This document shows, piece after piece, positions 1 to 7,444 of a stretch of DNA of 22,748 bases. The notes under the pieces were generated by a model, which searched no databases, was not told where the DNA came from, and worked only from the letters and a program-made list of their open reading frames with translations. Both the position numbers and the translations under genes were made by a program. This DNA comes from DATNBT01 sp964579765 (GTDB taxonomy: Bacteria > Acidobacteriota > Vicinamibacteria > Vicinamibacterales > CAVVIG01). Where the stretch lies: positions 1-22,748 of the forward strand of contig CAZOIK010000291.1 in the NCBI GenBank assembly GCA_964579765.1. The letters are read 5' to 3'. The first letter of the stretch is position 1, and the number at the start of each line of letters is the position of its first letter.

Positions 1-238
1 CGTACGGCTGTTTGCTGCGCAGCGCCGCGAACGGCGCGGAGGGCGGCACGGCCACGTCCTCGCCGACGATCACGGCCGACGCCTGCGTCGTCGCGAGGCG
101 CGGAATGTAGCGCGGGTTGTCAACGAAGGTGACGTCGCCGCGACCCGCCTGGTCGATGCCGGCGACGCGCGCGATGACAGTCGCGCCGTCGCCCTCAAGG
201 CGGCAGCCCAGCCGGTCGGCCAGCTCGCGCAGCGTCAT
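1..238 (-). CDS. lpxD: LpxD N-terminal part (UDP-3-O-acylglucosamine N-acyltransferase), truncated by window edge
   Basis: The first 79 residues are present, read leftward from an ATG at 238, and the rest lies outside the window. The N-terminus reads MTLRELADRLGCRLEGDG, followed by VAGIDQAGRGDVTFVDNP and a segment ending ATTQASAVIV. This is the typical uridine-binding N-terminal domain of LpxD, with its alternating 'x-G-D-x-T/S-F-x-x-N-P-x-Y' block. LpxD adds the N-linked 3-hydroxyacyl chain to UDP-3-O-acyl-glucosamine in lipid A synthesis, on the cytoplasmic side of the inner membrane. The left-handed beta-helix hexapeptide repeats that would prove the call are off the edge. The start codon overlaps the TGA of the upstream nuclease-like gene by one base (TGATG), so the two are probably translationally coupled. 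Its presence implies a lipopolysaccharide-bearing diderm. Confidence 0.85.
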   Translation of the reverse strand, partial: MTLRELADRLGCRLEGDGATVIARVAGIDQAGRGDVTFVDNPRYIPRLATTQASAVIVGEDVAVPPSAPFAALRSKQPY

Positions 239-1128
239 CAGCGCGCGCGCTGCACTTTCTGCGGCGGACGCGTCGCGCGCGACGGCGTCAGCGGCGGGCG
301 GCCCGCCTGTTCCCATGCGCCGGCGATGATCGACGCGGTGGCGGTGATCGCCAGCGACATGCGCTCCTCGATGGTTGACTGCACGCCGGCGAAAAACCTC
401 GCGTAGTACGCGTCGTCGTACGTGTCGCCGGCGCCAAGCGCCGCTTTGTCGGCCTTGAGCACGACCTCGGCCTTCGGATACGTCGTCAGCAGGATGTCGA
501 AGGCGTAGTCGCGCGGCGACGCCACCGTCTGCAGCGGCGCCGGCGCAAACGTCAGCCTTGCCCCGAACCGCTCGATCAGCTCTGTCTCGAATCGCGCGTG
601 GACGCCGAGCTGTCCGGAGAGCTGGCCGTTGTAGTTGTTGGAGGCGTGGAGCGGCTGCGTCGCGTCCTCAATGTAGTGCGAGGCCGCCGCGGCGAAGACG
701 ATGATGCGCTCGACGGCGAAGGGATTCGCGTCCCCGAGCGTCGCGAACGCGCGCTGGAGATCGCCGAACATCTCGGCCTCGCGCCACGGCAGCTTGCCGA
801 GGCGGTCGAGCGTGACCGGCCCGAACTTCTGGAGCGCCGCCGTGTAATCGCGCGGCATGTTCGTGAACGGCGCGGGCCCGAGCTCCGGCGCCCCGAAATT
901 GACGAAATGATTCGGATCGTCGTCCCAGCCGATCGTCCGCCACATGTCGGGATCGACGACGCGGGCGACAAGTTCGTCGCGATGCGCGACGAAGAACGGC
1001 TTGAGGTCGGCCGGCAGGATCTCGATGGCCCGCTGCATGATCAGGCGATGCGCGGTGAATCCCCAGGCGTACGACGGCGACGGGACGGCGCACAGCACGA
1101 GGACCGCGGCCGCCAGCTTGCGAAGCAT
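238..1128 (-). CDS. Secreted S1/P1 nuclease / zinc-dependent phospholipase C fold protein
   Basis: A 296-residue protein with a clear Sec signal peptide (residues 1-21, ending PSYA). Cleavage would leave Trp22 as the mature N-terminus, as in S1/P1 nucleases and phospholipase C, where the terminal Trp binds zinc through its amino group. Further predicted trinuclear-zinc ligands keep family spacing: H27 (W1-to-H6 spacing as in P1 nuclease), an Asp in DPDMW (59-63), H74, H151-x3-D155-x5-H161 (HYIEDATQPLH) and H177-x3-E181. The last pair has Glu, as in phospholipase C, where P1 nuclease has Asp. The substrate (single-stranded nucleic acid or phospholipid) therefore cannot be decided by eye. It should act in the periplasm or outside the cell. 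It lies directly upstream of lpxD with a 1-nt overlap, and diverges from the gene at 1149 across 20 bp. No Shine-Dalgarno is visible, and a TAATAT hexamer sits 6 nt before the ATG. Confidence 0.82.
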   Translation of the reverse strand: MLRKLAAAVLVLCAVPSPSYAWGFTAHRLIMQRAIEILPADLKPFFVAHRDELVARVVDPDMWRTIGWDDDPNHFVNFGAPELGPAPFTNMPRDYTAALQKFGPVTLDRLGKLPWREAEMFGDLQRAFATLGDANPFAVERIIVFAAAASHYIEDATQPLHASNNYNGQLSGQLGVHARFETELIERFGARLTFAPAPLQTVASPRDYAFDILLTTYPKAEVVLKADKAALGAGDTYDDAYYARFFAGVQSTIEERMSLAITATASIIAGAWEQAGRPPLTPSRATRPPQKVQRAR

Positions 1129-1133
1129 GCAGG

Positions 1134-1140
1134 TATATTA
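1134..1140. promoter_or_regulatory. A/T-rich bidirectional -10-like element between divergent genes
   Basis: The 20-bp gap between two divergent start codons holds TATATTA in otherwise GC-rich DNA. Read rightward, TATATT ends 9 nt before the ATG at 1149. Read leftward, TAATAT ends 6 nt before the ATG at 1128. The leftward geometry would place transcription initiation on or next to the start codon (a leaderless mRNA). No convincing -35 hexamer is seen at 16-18 bp on either strand. The call rests on position and composition only. Confidence 0.4.
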
Positions 1141-1148
1141 CCAACGGG

Positions 1149-2264
1149 ATGGACAACCTCACGCATACGCTGTTCGCGCTGACGCTCGCGCGCACGCCGC
1201 TTGGACGCGCGGGCCGCGGGACGGCGACGGCCCTGGTGCTCGCGTCGAACGCCCCGGACATCGACGTCGTCATGGCGGCGCGCGGGAACGCGTCTTACCT
1301 GCAGTGGCACCGCGGCCCGACGCACGGCCTGCTCGGCGTCGTCGTGCTGGGCACAATCGTCGCGCTGCTCGTGCGGGCCGGACAGCGGATCGTCGATCGG
1401 CGCGGGCCGCGGCCGCCGGACGATCCTGAAGCGCCGTTCCGGATGCTGCTGGCCGCCTCGCTCATCGGCGTGTTCGGACACATCCTGATGGACCTGCCGA
1501 CCTCGTACGGCACGCGCGTGCTCAGTCCGCTCGACTGGCACTGGTTCGCCGTGGACGTGATGCCGATCGTGGACGTGTATCTGATCGTCATCCTCGTTGC
1601 GGGGCTGCTGTTCGGATCCGCGTCGGCGGCCGCACGGCGACGGAACGCGGCGATTGTCTTCGTCCTGATGGCCGCCAACTACGGCATCCGGGGCGTCGCG
1701 CACGCGCAGGCCCTCGCGCTCGCGCCGCGCGTGTTCGGCCCGACATGGCCTCAGCGCTGCGACGGCAGCGCGCGCGGCGATGAGGGCTTGCTGTCGGTGT
1801 GGCCGCATCAGGCCGCGCGTGCCTCTACGACAAGCAACCGATGTCTCGTCGAGGTGGCGGCCATGCCGACGTTCTTCTCGCCGTTTCGCTGGCGACTGAT
1901 CGCGCAAATGTCGAATGCGTACGAGCTGCACGACGTGGACGTCCTCGACGAGCAGTTCCGTCGCCCGGCGGCCCCCGCCGGCACACCCTGGCGCCTCGGC
2001 CTGCTGTATCCAAATCAGTGGACACCGCAGGTCCGCGAAGCGGCGGCGGCGCCGATCGCGCACGTGTTTCTCGGGTTCTCGCGCTTCCCCGCCGCGCGCG
2101 GATTCACCGATCACAACACGGGGCAGACGATCGCGCGATGGACGGACATGCGGTTTGCCGCCGGTCTGACGCTCGATCAACGCGTCGGGCGATCGAGTCT
2201 CTTCACCGCGACCGTTCGACTCGATCGCGATGGCCACGTGATTCAGCAGAAGTTAGGCGAGTAG
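1149..2264 (+). CDS. YdjM/DUF457-type membrane-bound metal-dependent hydrolase
   Basis: A 371-residue multi-spanning membrane protein. The N-terminus (MDNLTHTLFALTLAR) is the characteristic 'MDxxTHxxxG' opening of the YdjM / DUF457 (PF04307) family. It is followed by SNAPDIDVV (about 33-41) and the signature HRGPTHG (about 54-60), whose His and Asp residues are thought to bind metal. Hydrophobic helices lie at about 60-77, 97-115, 130-157 and 170-190, and GHILMDLPTSYGTR retains another family His/Asp pair. The C-terminal 180 residues are largely soluble. The family is annotated as inner-membrane hydrolase but the reaction is unknown; the E. coli member is known mainly as a LexA-regulated gene. 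The stop codon lies 12 nt inside the convergent AMMECR1 gene. No Shine-Dalgarno is evident. Confidence 0.8.
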   Translation: MDNLTHTLFALTLARTPLGRAGRGTATALVLASNAPDIDVVMAARGNASYLQWHRGPTHGLLGVVVLGTIVALLVRAGQRIVDRRGPRPPDDPEAPFRMLLAASLIGVFGHILMDLPTSYGTRVLSPLDWHWFAVDVMPIVDVYLIVILVAGLLFGSASAAARRRNAAIVFVLMAANYGIRGVAHAQALALAPRVFGPTWPQRCDGSARGDEGLLSVWPHQAARASTTSNRCLVEVAAMPTFFSPFRWRLIAQMSNAYELHDVDVLDEQFRRPAAPAGTPWRLGLLYPNQWTPQVREAAAAPIAHVFLGFSRFPAARGFTDHNTGQTIARWTDMRFAAGLTLDQRVGRSSLFTATVRLDRDGHVIQQKLGE

Positions 2265-2792
2265 CTCGCCGAACACCTCGGCGTCGAACCGCCACAGCGC
2301 GGCGCCGTGCCTCCAGGCGTCGTGAGCCAGACCGGCCTTGCGACACGTCTGCGCGACAAACGTGGCCGCGTCCCAGCCCCACTCGACGGCGACCTGCGGC
2401 AGCAGCAGGCCGCGCCGACCCTCGCGCGCGACGACGAGGCCATGGCGGCCAACGTTCACCTCGTCGGTCCCCGTGATGCGTTCGAGCGGTCCGAGCAGCG
2501 ACAACTCGATCGCGAGATCGGCGAGCTCGGAGGCGTTCACCGGCGGGAATCGCGGGTCGCGGCTGCACGCCGACACCGCGCAGTCACGGATCACACGTGC
2601 AAGCGGACGATCGGCGTCGATGTGGCCAATGCAGCCGCGCAGCTCGCCTCGGTGATGGAGGGTGACGAACGCGCCGCCGAACGGCCACGCGTCATCCGTC
2701 GTGGAATCCGTCGGGCGGGCGCCGGTCACGTGCGCCGTGATGGCATCCCGTGCGATTCTCAAGAGGGCAACCCGGTCCGCGTCGGCCGTCAT
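2253..2792 (-). CDS. AMMECR1-domain protein (AmmeMemoRadiSam system protein A)
   Basis: A 179-residue protein covering a complete AMMECR1 domain. The hallmark LRGCIG motif is at residues 51-56, followed by ARVIRDCAVSACSRDPRFPPV. Later come IELSLLGP, a GLLLPQVAVEWGWDA stretch and a C-terminal LWRFDAEVF, all normal for the family. AMMECR1 proteins are of unknown biochemical role; in bacteria they occur with MEMO-type proteins and a radical SAM enzyme, hence the system name. The ATG at 2792 overlaps the TGA of the upstream MEMO gene as ATGA, which decides the start: a longer in-frame extension exists on this strand but is only the MEMO gene read in another frame. The 3' end overlaps the convergent gene by 12 nt. 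Confidence 0.93.
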   Translation of the reverse strand: MTADADRVALLRIARDAITAHVTGARPTDSTTDDAWPFGGAFVTLHHRGELRGCIGHIDADRPLARVIRDCAVSACSRDPRFPPVNASELADLAIELSLLGPLERITGTDEVNVGRHGLVVAREGRRGLLLPQVAVEWGWDAATFVAQTCRKAGLAHDAWRHGAALWRFDAEVFGELLA

Positions 2793-3616
2793 GACGTGAA
2801 ATTGCCCATCGCTGCGGCCATGTAGCCGACCACTCTGGTCTTGTCGCCGGACACGTCGCCCGAATCCGCATAGTCGAGGACGACGGCGTCCCGTGCGCCG
2901 AGGGCGCGCGCGGCCCGCATGACGGCGACTGCCGGTCCGCCGCCGCACGCGTGGCCTGGCTCGACGTCGAGCGCACGCTGCAGGCCGTCGGCATCGAAGC
3001 GCGCGACGTGATCGATGACGACGGCGTCCAGCCGAGCCGCCGCCGTCGCGTCGTGGTAGTGCGACAGGTCGGTGCTCGCGACAAGCAGCGCCCGGCAACC
3101 AGCGAGCACGGAGACGAGCGCGTCCGCCAGCGCGCAGGCAGTCTCGTGTGTCTGATGCCCCATCAGCAGCGGCACGACTGGCGTGGCCGGCGCGAGCCGC
3201 TGCACGAACGGCAGCTGCATCTCGAGCGAGTGCTCGCGCGCGTGCGCAGCGACATGTTCGCGGACGATCGTGCTGGTCTGCAGCAGAGTGTCGGCGACAT
3301 CCACCGCGACGGGCGCCACCCCCAGCGGCGTCTCGAATCCACTCGTGCGAGCGACCGCGACGCCGTCGAACGCGACGAAGTGCGACGGCCCGACCAGCAC
3401 GATGACGTCGAAGCGGCGATCGCGGAGCAAGCGGTACGCGTGCGCCGCGACGGAGCCCGAATAGATCAGGCCGGCATGCGGCGCGATCAGGGCAACGAGA
3501 GCACCCGGCCCGTCCTCCGTCGCCTCCGCGAGATGACGATCGACGGCTTCCGCCAGCGAGGACGACGTCCCCGGATACCACGTGCCTGCGACCGCCGCCC
3601 GACGGACTTGCGCCAT
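2789..3616 (-). CDS. MEMO-family protein (AmmeMemoRadiSam system protein B)
   Basis: A 275-residue MEMO/class-III-dioxygenase-like protein of full family length. Visible signatures are RRAAVAGTWYP at the N-terminus, APHAGLIYSG (H47), VGPSHF (H79), STDLSHYH (H186 and H188) and ACGGGP (C224). These correspond to the His/His/His/Cys metal-site residues described for human MEMO1. Bacterial members have no firmly established reaction. The gene is immediately upstream of the AMMECR1 gene (4-nt overlap). The radical SAM member of the trio is not adjacent, because the neighbouring gene is the divergent gatC, 30 bp away. A weak GGGA precedes the ATG on the coding strand. Confidence 0.93.
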   Translation of the reverse strand: MAQVRRAAVAGTWYPGTSSSLAEAVDRHLAEATEDGPGALVALIAPHAGLIYSGSVAAHAYRLLRDRRFDVIVLVGPSHFVAFDGVAVARTSGFETPLGVAPVAVDVADTLLQTSTIVREHVAAHAREHSLEMQLPFVQRLAPATPVVPLLMGHQTHETACALADALVSVLAGCRALLVASTDLSHYHDATAAARLDAVVIDHVARFDADGLQRALDVEPGHACGGGPAVAVMRAARALGARDAVVLDYADSGDVSGDKTRVVGYMAAAMGNFTS

Positions 3617-3632
3617 GTGCGATTCCCGATGG

Positions 3633-3638
3633 TACTAT
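3633..3638 (+). promoter_or_regulatory. Candidate -10 element for gatCA
   Basis: TACTAT is the only A/T-rich hexamer in the 30-bp gap between divergent memo and gatC. It ends 8 nt before the gatC ATG. No clear -35 hexamer or Shine-Dalgarno is visible. The position suggests a very short or absent leader. Confidence 0.35.
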
Positions 3639-3646
3639 TTGCGCGA

Positions 3647-3949
3647 ATGTCCCTGACGAAGGAGCAGGTGGAAGCGGTCGCCGCGCTGGCCAACCTGCAG
3701 CTCGAGCCGGCGGAGGTCGAGCTGTTCGCGCGGCAGCTCGGCGACGTCCTGGCGCACGTCGAAGAGCTCAAGCAGATCGACACGACCGGCATCTCGCCGA
3801 CGGCGTACGGCGTGGCGCCGCACACGGTCGATCGTCCCGACATCGTCGCGCCGTCGCTATCGATCGAAGACGTGCTGGCCAACGCCCCTGAACGCGAGCG
3901 CGCGCCGCGCGGCGGCGGCTTTTTCAAGGTGCCGCGAGTCATCGGATGA
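3647..3949 (+). CDS. gatC: Aspartyl/glutamyl-tRNA(Asn/Gln) amidotransferase subunit C
   Basis: A 100-residue protein, typical GatC length. It starts MSLTKEQVEAVAALANLQL and continues with ELFARQLGDVLAHVEELKQ, a DTTGISPTAY segment and the closing FFKVPRVIG, the standard GatC end. GatC is the small stabilising subunit of the GatCAB enzyme, which converts Glu-tRNA(Gln) and/or Asp-tRNA(Asn) to the correct aminoacyl-tRNA in the cytoplasm. The ATG at 3647 is chosen because homology begins there; the frame stays open upstream but that part is antisense to memo. The stop overlaps the gatA start by 4 nt (ATGA). gatB is not in the window. Confidence 0.96.
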   Translation: MSLTKEQVEAVAALANLQLEPAEVELFARQLGDVLAHVEELKQIDTTGISPTAYGVAPHTVDRPDIVAPSLSIEDVLANAPERERAPRGGGFFKVPRVIG

Positions 3950-5403
3950 CGGCGCCGACAACGCTTGCGGACATCCGCGACCGCGTGCGGTCCGGCGCGG
4001 CGTCGGCCGTCGAGACGTGTCGCGCCGCGCTCGACCGCATCGCGGCGGCCGATCCCACGCTGAACGCGTTCAACACGGTGAACGCCGAGCGCGCGCTCGA
4101 GCGCGCGGCCGATATCGATCGCCGGCGCCTCGACTTGGCCTCGGCGCCGCTCGCCGGCGTCCCCGTCGCGCTCAAGGACAACATCTGCACGCGCGGTCTG
4201 CGCACGACGGCCTCGTCGCGCATCCTCGAGTCGTTCGTCCCTCCCTACAACGCGACGGTCGTCGAACGGCTCGAGCGCGCCGGCGCCATTGTCGTCGGCA
4301 AGACCAACTGCGACGAGTTCGCCATGGGATCGTCAACCGAGAACTCGGCGTTCGGGCCGACGCGCAACCCGTGGGCGCTCGATCGGATTCCCGGCGGGTC
4401 GAGCGGCGGGTCGGCGGTCGCGGTCGCGGCCGGCATGACACCGCTCGCCCTCGGCTCGGAGACGGGCGGATCGATCCGGCAGCCGGCCGCGATGTGCGGC
4501 ATCCTCGGGCTGAAGCCGACGTACGGACGCGTGTCGCGCTACGGTCTGCTCGCGTTCGGATCCTCGCTCGATCAGATCGGCCCCTTCACGCACACGGCGC
4601 GTGACGCCGCGATCGCCCTCGGCGTCATCGCAGGTGCGGATCAAGCGGATTCGACGAGCGCGTCCGAGGCCGTCGGCGACTACGAGGCCGCTCTGACAGG
4701 CGACATCAGCGGGCTGCGCGTCGGAGTGCCGGCGCGGCTGCTCGAAAACGGCGTCGATGCCGACATCGCGCGCGCATTCGCGGCCGCGATCGAGGCGCTG
4801 CGCGCCCGCGGCGCCAACGTCGTCAACATCGACTTGCCGCACGCAAAGTACGCGATCTCCGTCTACTATCTCGTCGCGACGGCCGAGGCGAGCTCGAACC
4901 TCGCGCGGTACGACGGCGCGCGGTATGGGCTGCGAGCCGCCGATGCCGATCTCGGCGCGATGTACAAGAAGAGCCGCGAAGCCGGCTTTGGCGCCGAAGT
5001 GAAGCGCCGCATCATGCTCGGGACGTACGTGCTGAGCGCCGGCTACTACGACGCGTACTACCTCAAGGCCCAGCAGGTGCGCACGCTGATCCGCCGCGAC
5101 TACGACGAGGCCTTCTCCACCGTGGACGTCGTGGCGATGCCGACGAGTCCGACGCCGCCGTTCAAGATCGGAGAGCGCGTGTCCGATCCGCTGCAGATGT
5201 ATCTCGCCGACGTCTTCACGGTGAGCGCGAACCTCGCCGGCCTGCCGGCCGTCAGCGTCCCGTGCGGCTTCACGCAAGGCGGTCTTCCGATCGGGCTGCA
5301 GCTGACCGCACGGGCGTTCGACGAGCGGACGCTCCTTCGGGCCGCCGACACCTACGAGCGCGAGACGGAATGGTGGACGCACCAGCCGACGGCCATCGCC
5401 TGA
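3946..5403 (+). CDS. gatA: Aspartyl/glutamyl-tRNA(Asn/Gln) amidotransferase subunit A
   Basis: A 485-residue amidase-signature enzyme, full length for GatA. The Ser-cisSer-Lys triad is intact: K77 in VALKDNICT, S152 in PGGSSGGS, and nucleophile S176 in GSETGGSIRQPA, 24 residues on as expected. The FGPTRNPW and GLKPTYGRVSRYGL blocks also match GatA. It hydrolyses glutamine (or asparagine) and supplies ammonia to GatB for tRNA-dependent transamidation. It is translationally coupled to gatC (4-nt overlap). The following metallopeptidase gene starts 34 nt before the gatA stop, so the two are likely cotranscribed. Confidence 0.97.
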   Translation: MTAPTTLADIRDRVRSGAASAVETCRAALDRIAAADPTLNAFNTVNAERALERAADIDRRRLDLASAPLAGVPVALKDNICTRGLRTTASSRILESFVPPYNATVVERLERAGAIVVGKTNCDEFAMGSSTENSAFGPTRNPWALDRIPGGSSGGSAVAVAAGMTPLALGSETGGSIRQPAAMCGILGLKPTYGRVSRYGLLAFGSSLDQIGPFTHTARDAAIALGVIAGADQADSTSASEAVGDYEAALTGDISGLRVGVPARLLENGVDADIARAFAAAIEALRARGANVVNIDLPHAKYAISVYYLVATAEASSNLARYDGARYGLRAADADLGAMYKKSREAGFGAEVKRRIMLGTYVLSAGYYDAYYLKAQQVRTLIRRDYDEAFSTVDVVAMPTSPTPPFKIGERVSDPLQMYLADVFTVSANLAGLPAVSVPCGFTQGGLPIGLQLTARAFDERTLLRAADTYERETEWWTHQPTAIA

Positions 5404-6416
5404 CGCCGGACGACTGGGCGAGCTGGACCGACGAGCAGCTGCTCGCCCTGCGCATGTGCGACCTCGGCGTCGCGATCGAGGGCACCGAACTCGAGGCTCG
5501 CATAGCCGTCGTCACCGGCGAGCTCGACGCGCGCGGCCTGAAGTTTCACCCCCGCTACTGGCTGTCGGACGAATGGTTCACGCCGGACGGCGTGCCCGGG
5601 GTGGCGATTCCCTTCTACCTCGCGCATCCCCGCCTCGCGAAGCTCGAGCTCGCGCAGATGCTCGAAGTAGAGGGCGGCGAAGAGCGGTCGTGTCTGCGGA
5701 TTCTGCGCCATGAGGTCGGCCATGCGCTCGACAATGCGTACGACCTGCGCCGGAGGCCAACACGGCGCCGGCTGTTCGGCAACCCGGGCACCGAGTATCC
5801 CGAGTACTACACGCCAAAACCGTACAGTAAGAGCTTCGTGCAGCACCTCGATCATTGGTACGCGCAGAGCCACCCCGACGAAGACTTCGCGGAGACGTTC
5901 GCAGTGTGGCTCGATCCCGGGTCGCACTGGTCCACGCACTACGCCGGCTGGCCGGCGCATCGCAAGCTGGAATACGTGGATCGACTGATGCGCGAGCTCG
6001 CGGGACGCCGGCCCGTGGTCACATCCAAGCGCGTCGTCGATCCGCTGTCGCGGCTCCGCAAAACGCTCGGCGAGCACTACCGGAAGAAGCGCGAGCACTA
6101 CGGCCTCGACCATCCCGACTTCTACGACAGCGATCTGCGCAACCTGTTCTCGGACGCGCCGGAGTACGCGAAGAACATGGCGGCTGCACGATTCGTGCGC
6201 AGGATCCGAAAAGACGTCCGGAGCACGGTCGCCAGCTTCACCGACAGCTACCAGTACACGATCGACCAGCTGATCGAGAAAATCATCGCGCGCTGCCGCG
6301 AGCTGAACCTGCGCCTGACCGAGTCGGAGGAGGCCACGAAGTCGGAGTTTCTGGTGTTCCTCACCGTCCAGACGATGAACTACCTCCACAGCGGACGGCA
6401 TCGGGTGGCGTTGTGA
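5370..6416 (+). CDS. Putative zinc-binding metallopeptidase (gluzincin-like, cytosolic)
   Basis: A 348-residue protein without signal peptide or membrane segment. The zincin motif HEVGH lies at residues 114-118 in ILRHEVGHALDNAYDL, and a second acidic block, HPDEDFAETFAVWL (168-181), supplies the likely third zinc ligand (E175 or a neighbour). The spacing resembles the 'putative zinc-binding metallopeptidase' family (Peptidase_Mx-like). The C-terminal third is charged, helical and without obvious motifs. The ATG at 5370 is used because no better start lies between it and the motif; it begins inside gatA. The stop overlaps the GTG of an ATP-grasp gene by 4 nt, indicating tight coupling of a peptidase with a predicted ligase. 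Substrate unknown; a processing, quality-control or recycling role for the ligase product is inference. Confidence 0.72.
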   Translation: MVDAPADGHRLTPDDWASWTDEQLLALRMCDLGVAIEGTELEARIAVVTGELDARGLKFHPRYWLSDEWFTPDGVPGVAIPFYLAHPRLAKLELAQMLEVEGGEERSCLRILRHEVGHALDNAYDLRRRPTRRRLFGNPGTEYPEYYTPKPYSKSFVQHLDHWYAQSHPDEDFAETFAVWLDPGSHWSTHYAGWPAHRKLEYVDRLMRELAGRRPVVTSKRVVDPLSRLRKTLGEHYRKKREHYGLDHPDFYDSDLRNLFSDAPEYAKNMAAARFVRRIRKDVRSTVASFTDSYQYTIDQLIEKIIARCRELNLRLTESEEATKSEFLVFLTVQTMNYLHSGRHRVAL

Positions 6417-7444
6417 GCGCGAACAGACTGCGCGTCCTCGCCCTGATGCACCGGCATCTGGTCCCGCCGGAGAAGATCGAGGAGGGCACCGACATCACGT
6501 CGGCGCCGTGGCGGACCGAGTACGACGTGGTGTCCACCCTCACGGCGATGGGTCACGAGGTGCGCTCGCTCGCCGTGCACGACGACCTGCGCGATCTGCG
6601 CCGCGCCTCCGAGGAGTGGAAGCCGCATATCGCCTTCAACCTGCTCGAAGGGTTCGACGACATCACCATCTTCGACCAGAATGTCGTCAGCCACCTCGAG
6701 CTGCTGAAGATGCCCTACACGGGCTGCAATCCGCGCGGTTTGCTGCTCGCGCGCGACAAGTCGCTCTCGAAGAAACTGCTGGCGTATCACCGCATTCACG
6801 TGCCCGAGTTCGAGGTATTTCGCGCGGGGCGGCCCATCCGGCGCCACAAGCACCTGCAGTTCCCGCTGATCGTGAAGTCGCTGACGCAGGAGGCCTCCAT
6901 CGGGATCTCACAGGCGTCCGTCGTTGACAGCGACGAGAAACTGCAGGAGCGCGTGAAATTCATTCACGACAGCATCGGCACCGCGGCCATCGTGGAGGAG
7001 TACATCGAAGGACGCGAGATCTACGTCGGCATCCTGGGCAATCACTCGCTGCAGGCGCTGCCGGTCTGGGAGCTCTACTTCAACAACATGCCGGATGGGG
7101 CGCGCCGCATCGCGACCGACCGCGTCAAGTGGAGCGTGAAGTATCAGAAGAAGCACGGCATCGACAGCGGCCCGGCCCTCGACCTGCCCGACGCCGACGC
7201 CGAGGAGATCCAGCACCTGTGCAAGCGCGCCTATCGCGCGCTCGAGCTGAGCGGCTACGCGCGCATCGACCTGAGACTCGACGGGAAAGGACGGATGTGG
7301 GTGCTGGAGGCGAACCCCAATCCGCAAATCGCGAAGGGCGAGGACTTCGCGGCCTCGGCGGAGAAGGCGGGGATGACTTACGAAACAGTGCTGCAGCGCA
7401 TCATCAACTTGGGTATGCGCTGGCAGCCCGAGAGTGTCGCGTAA
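6413..7444 (+). CDS. ATP-grasp ligase, D-alanine-D-alanine ligase-like
   Basis: A 343-residue protein starting at a GTG that overlaps the upstream stop as GTGA. The N-terminal part (1-110) has a Ddl-like pre-ATP-grasp fold with AFNLLEGF (74-81) and LLKMPYTGCNP (97-107). The ATP-grasp core follows: ARDKSLSKKLL, FPLIVKSLTQEASIGIS with the nucleotide-binding Lys (K155), and VEEYIEGREIYVGILGN (194-210). The metal-binding C-terminal strand is RIDLRLD...VLEANPNP (284-304). True D-Ala-D-Ala ligases usually end the motif with E-x-N-T-x-P-G, whereas this has EANPNPQIAKGEDF, so a different carboxylate-amine ligation is likely. It is cytosolic and paired with the zincin gene, and no peptidoglycan-precursor genes are adjacent. 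The 3' end overlaps a convergent small gene by 41 nt. Confidence 0.82.
   Translation: MSANRLRVLALMHRHLVPPEKIEEGTDITSAPWRTEYDVVSTLTAMGHEVRSLAVHDDLRDLRRASEEWKPHIAFNLLEGFDDITIFDQNVVSHLELLKMPYTGCNPRGLLLARDKSLSKKLLAYHRIHVPEFEVFRAGRPIRRHKHLQFPLIVKSLTQEASIGISQASVVDSDEKLQERVKFIHDSIGTAAIVEEYIEGREIYVGILGNHSLQALPVWELYFNNMPDGARRIATDRVKWSVKYQKKHGIDSGPALDLPDADAEEIQHLCKRAYRALELSGYARIDLRLDGKGRMWVLEANPNPQIAKGEDFAASAEKAGMTYETVLQRIINLGMRWQPESVA

Noticed and set aside
1041..2237. 398-codon minus-strand open frame opposite the YdjM-like gene
   Set aside because: Low-complexity Arg-rich translation; the plus-strand gene has family motifs and membrane helices.
4333..5382. Long minus-strand open frame (349 codons) antisense to gatA
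   Set aside because: It mirrors codon periodicity of GC-rich gatA, has no recognisable motif, and gatA is intact with its catalytic triad.
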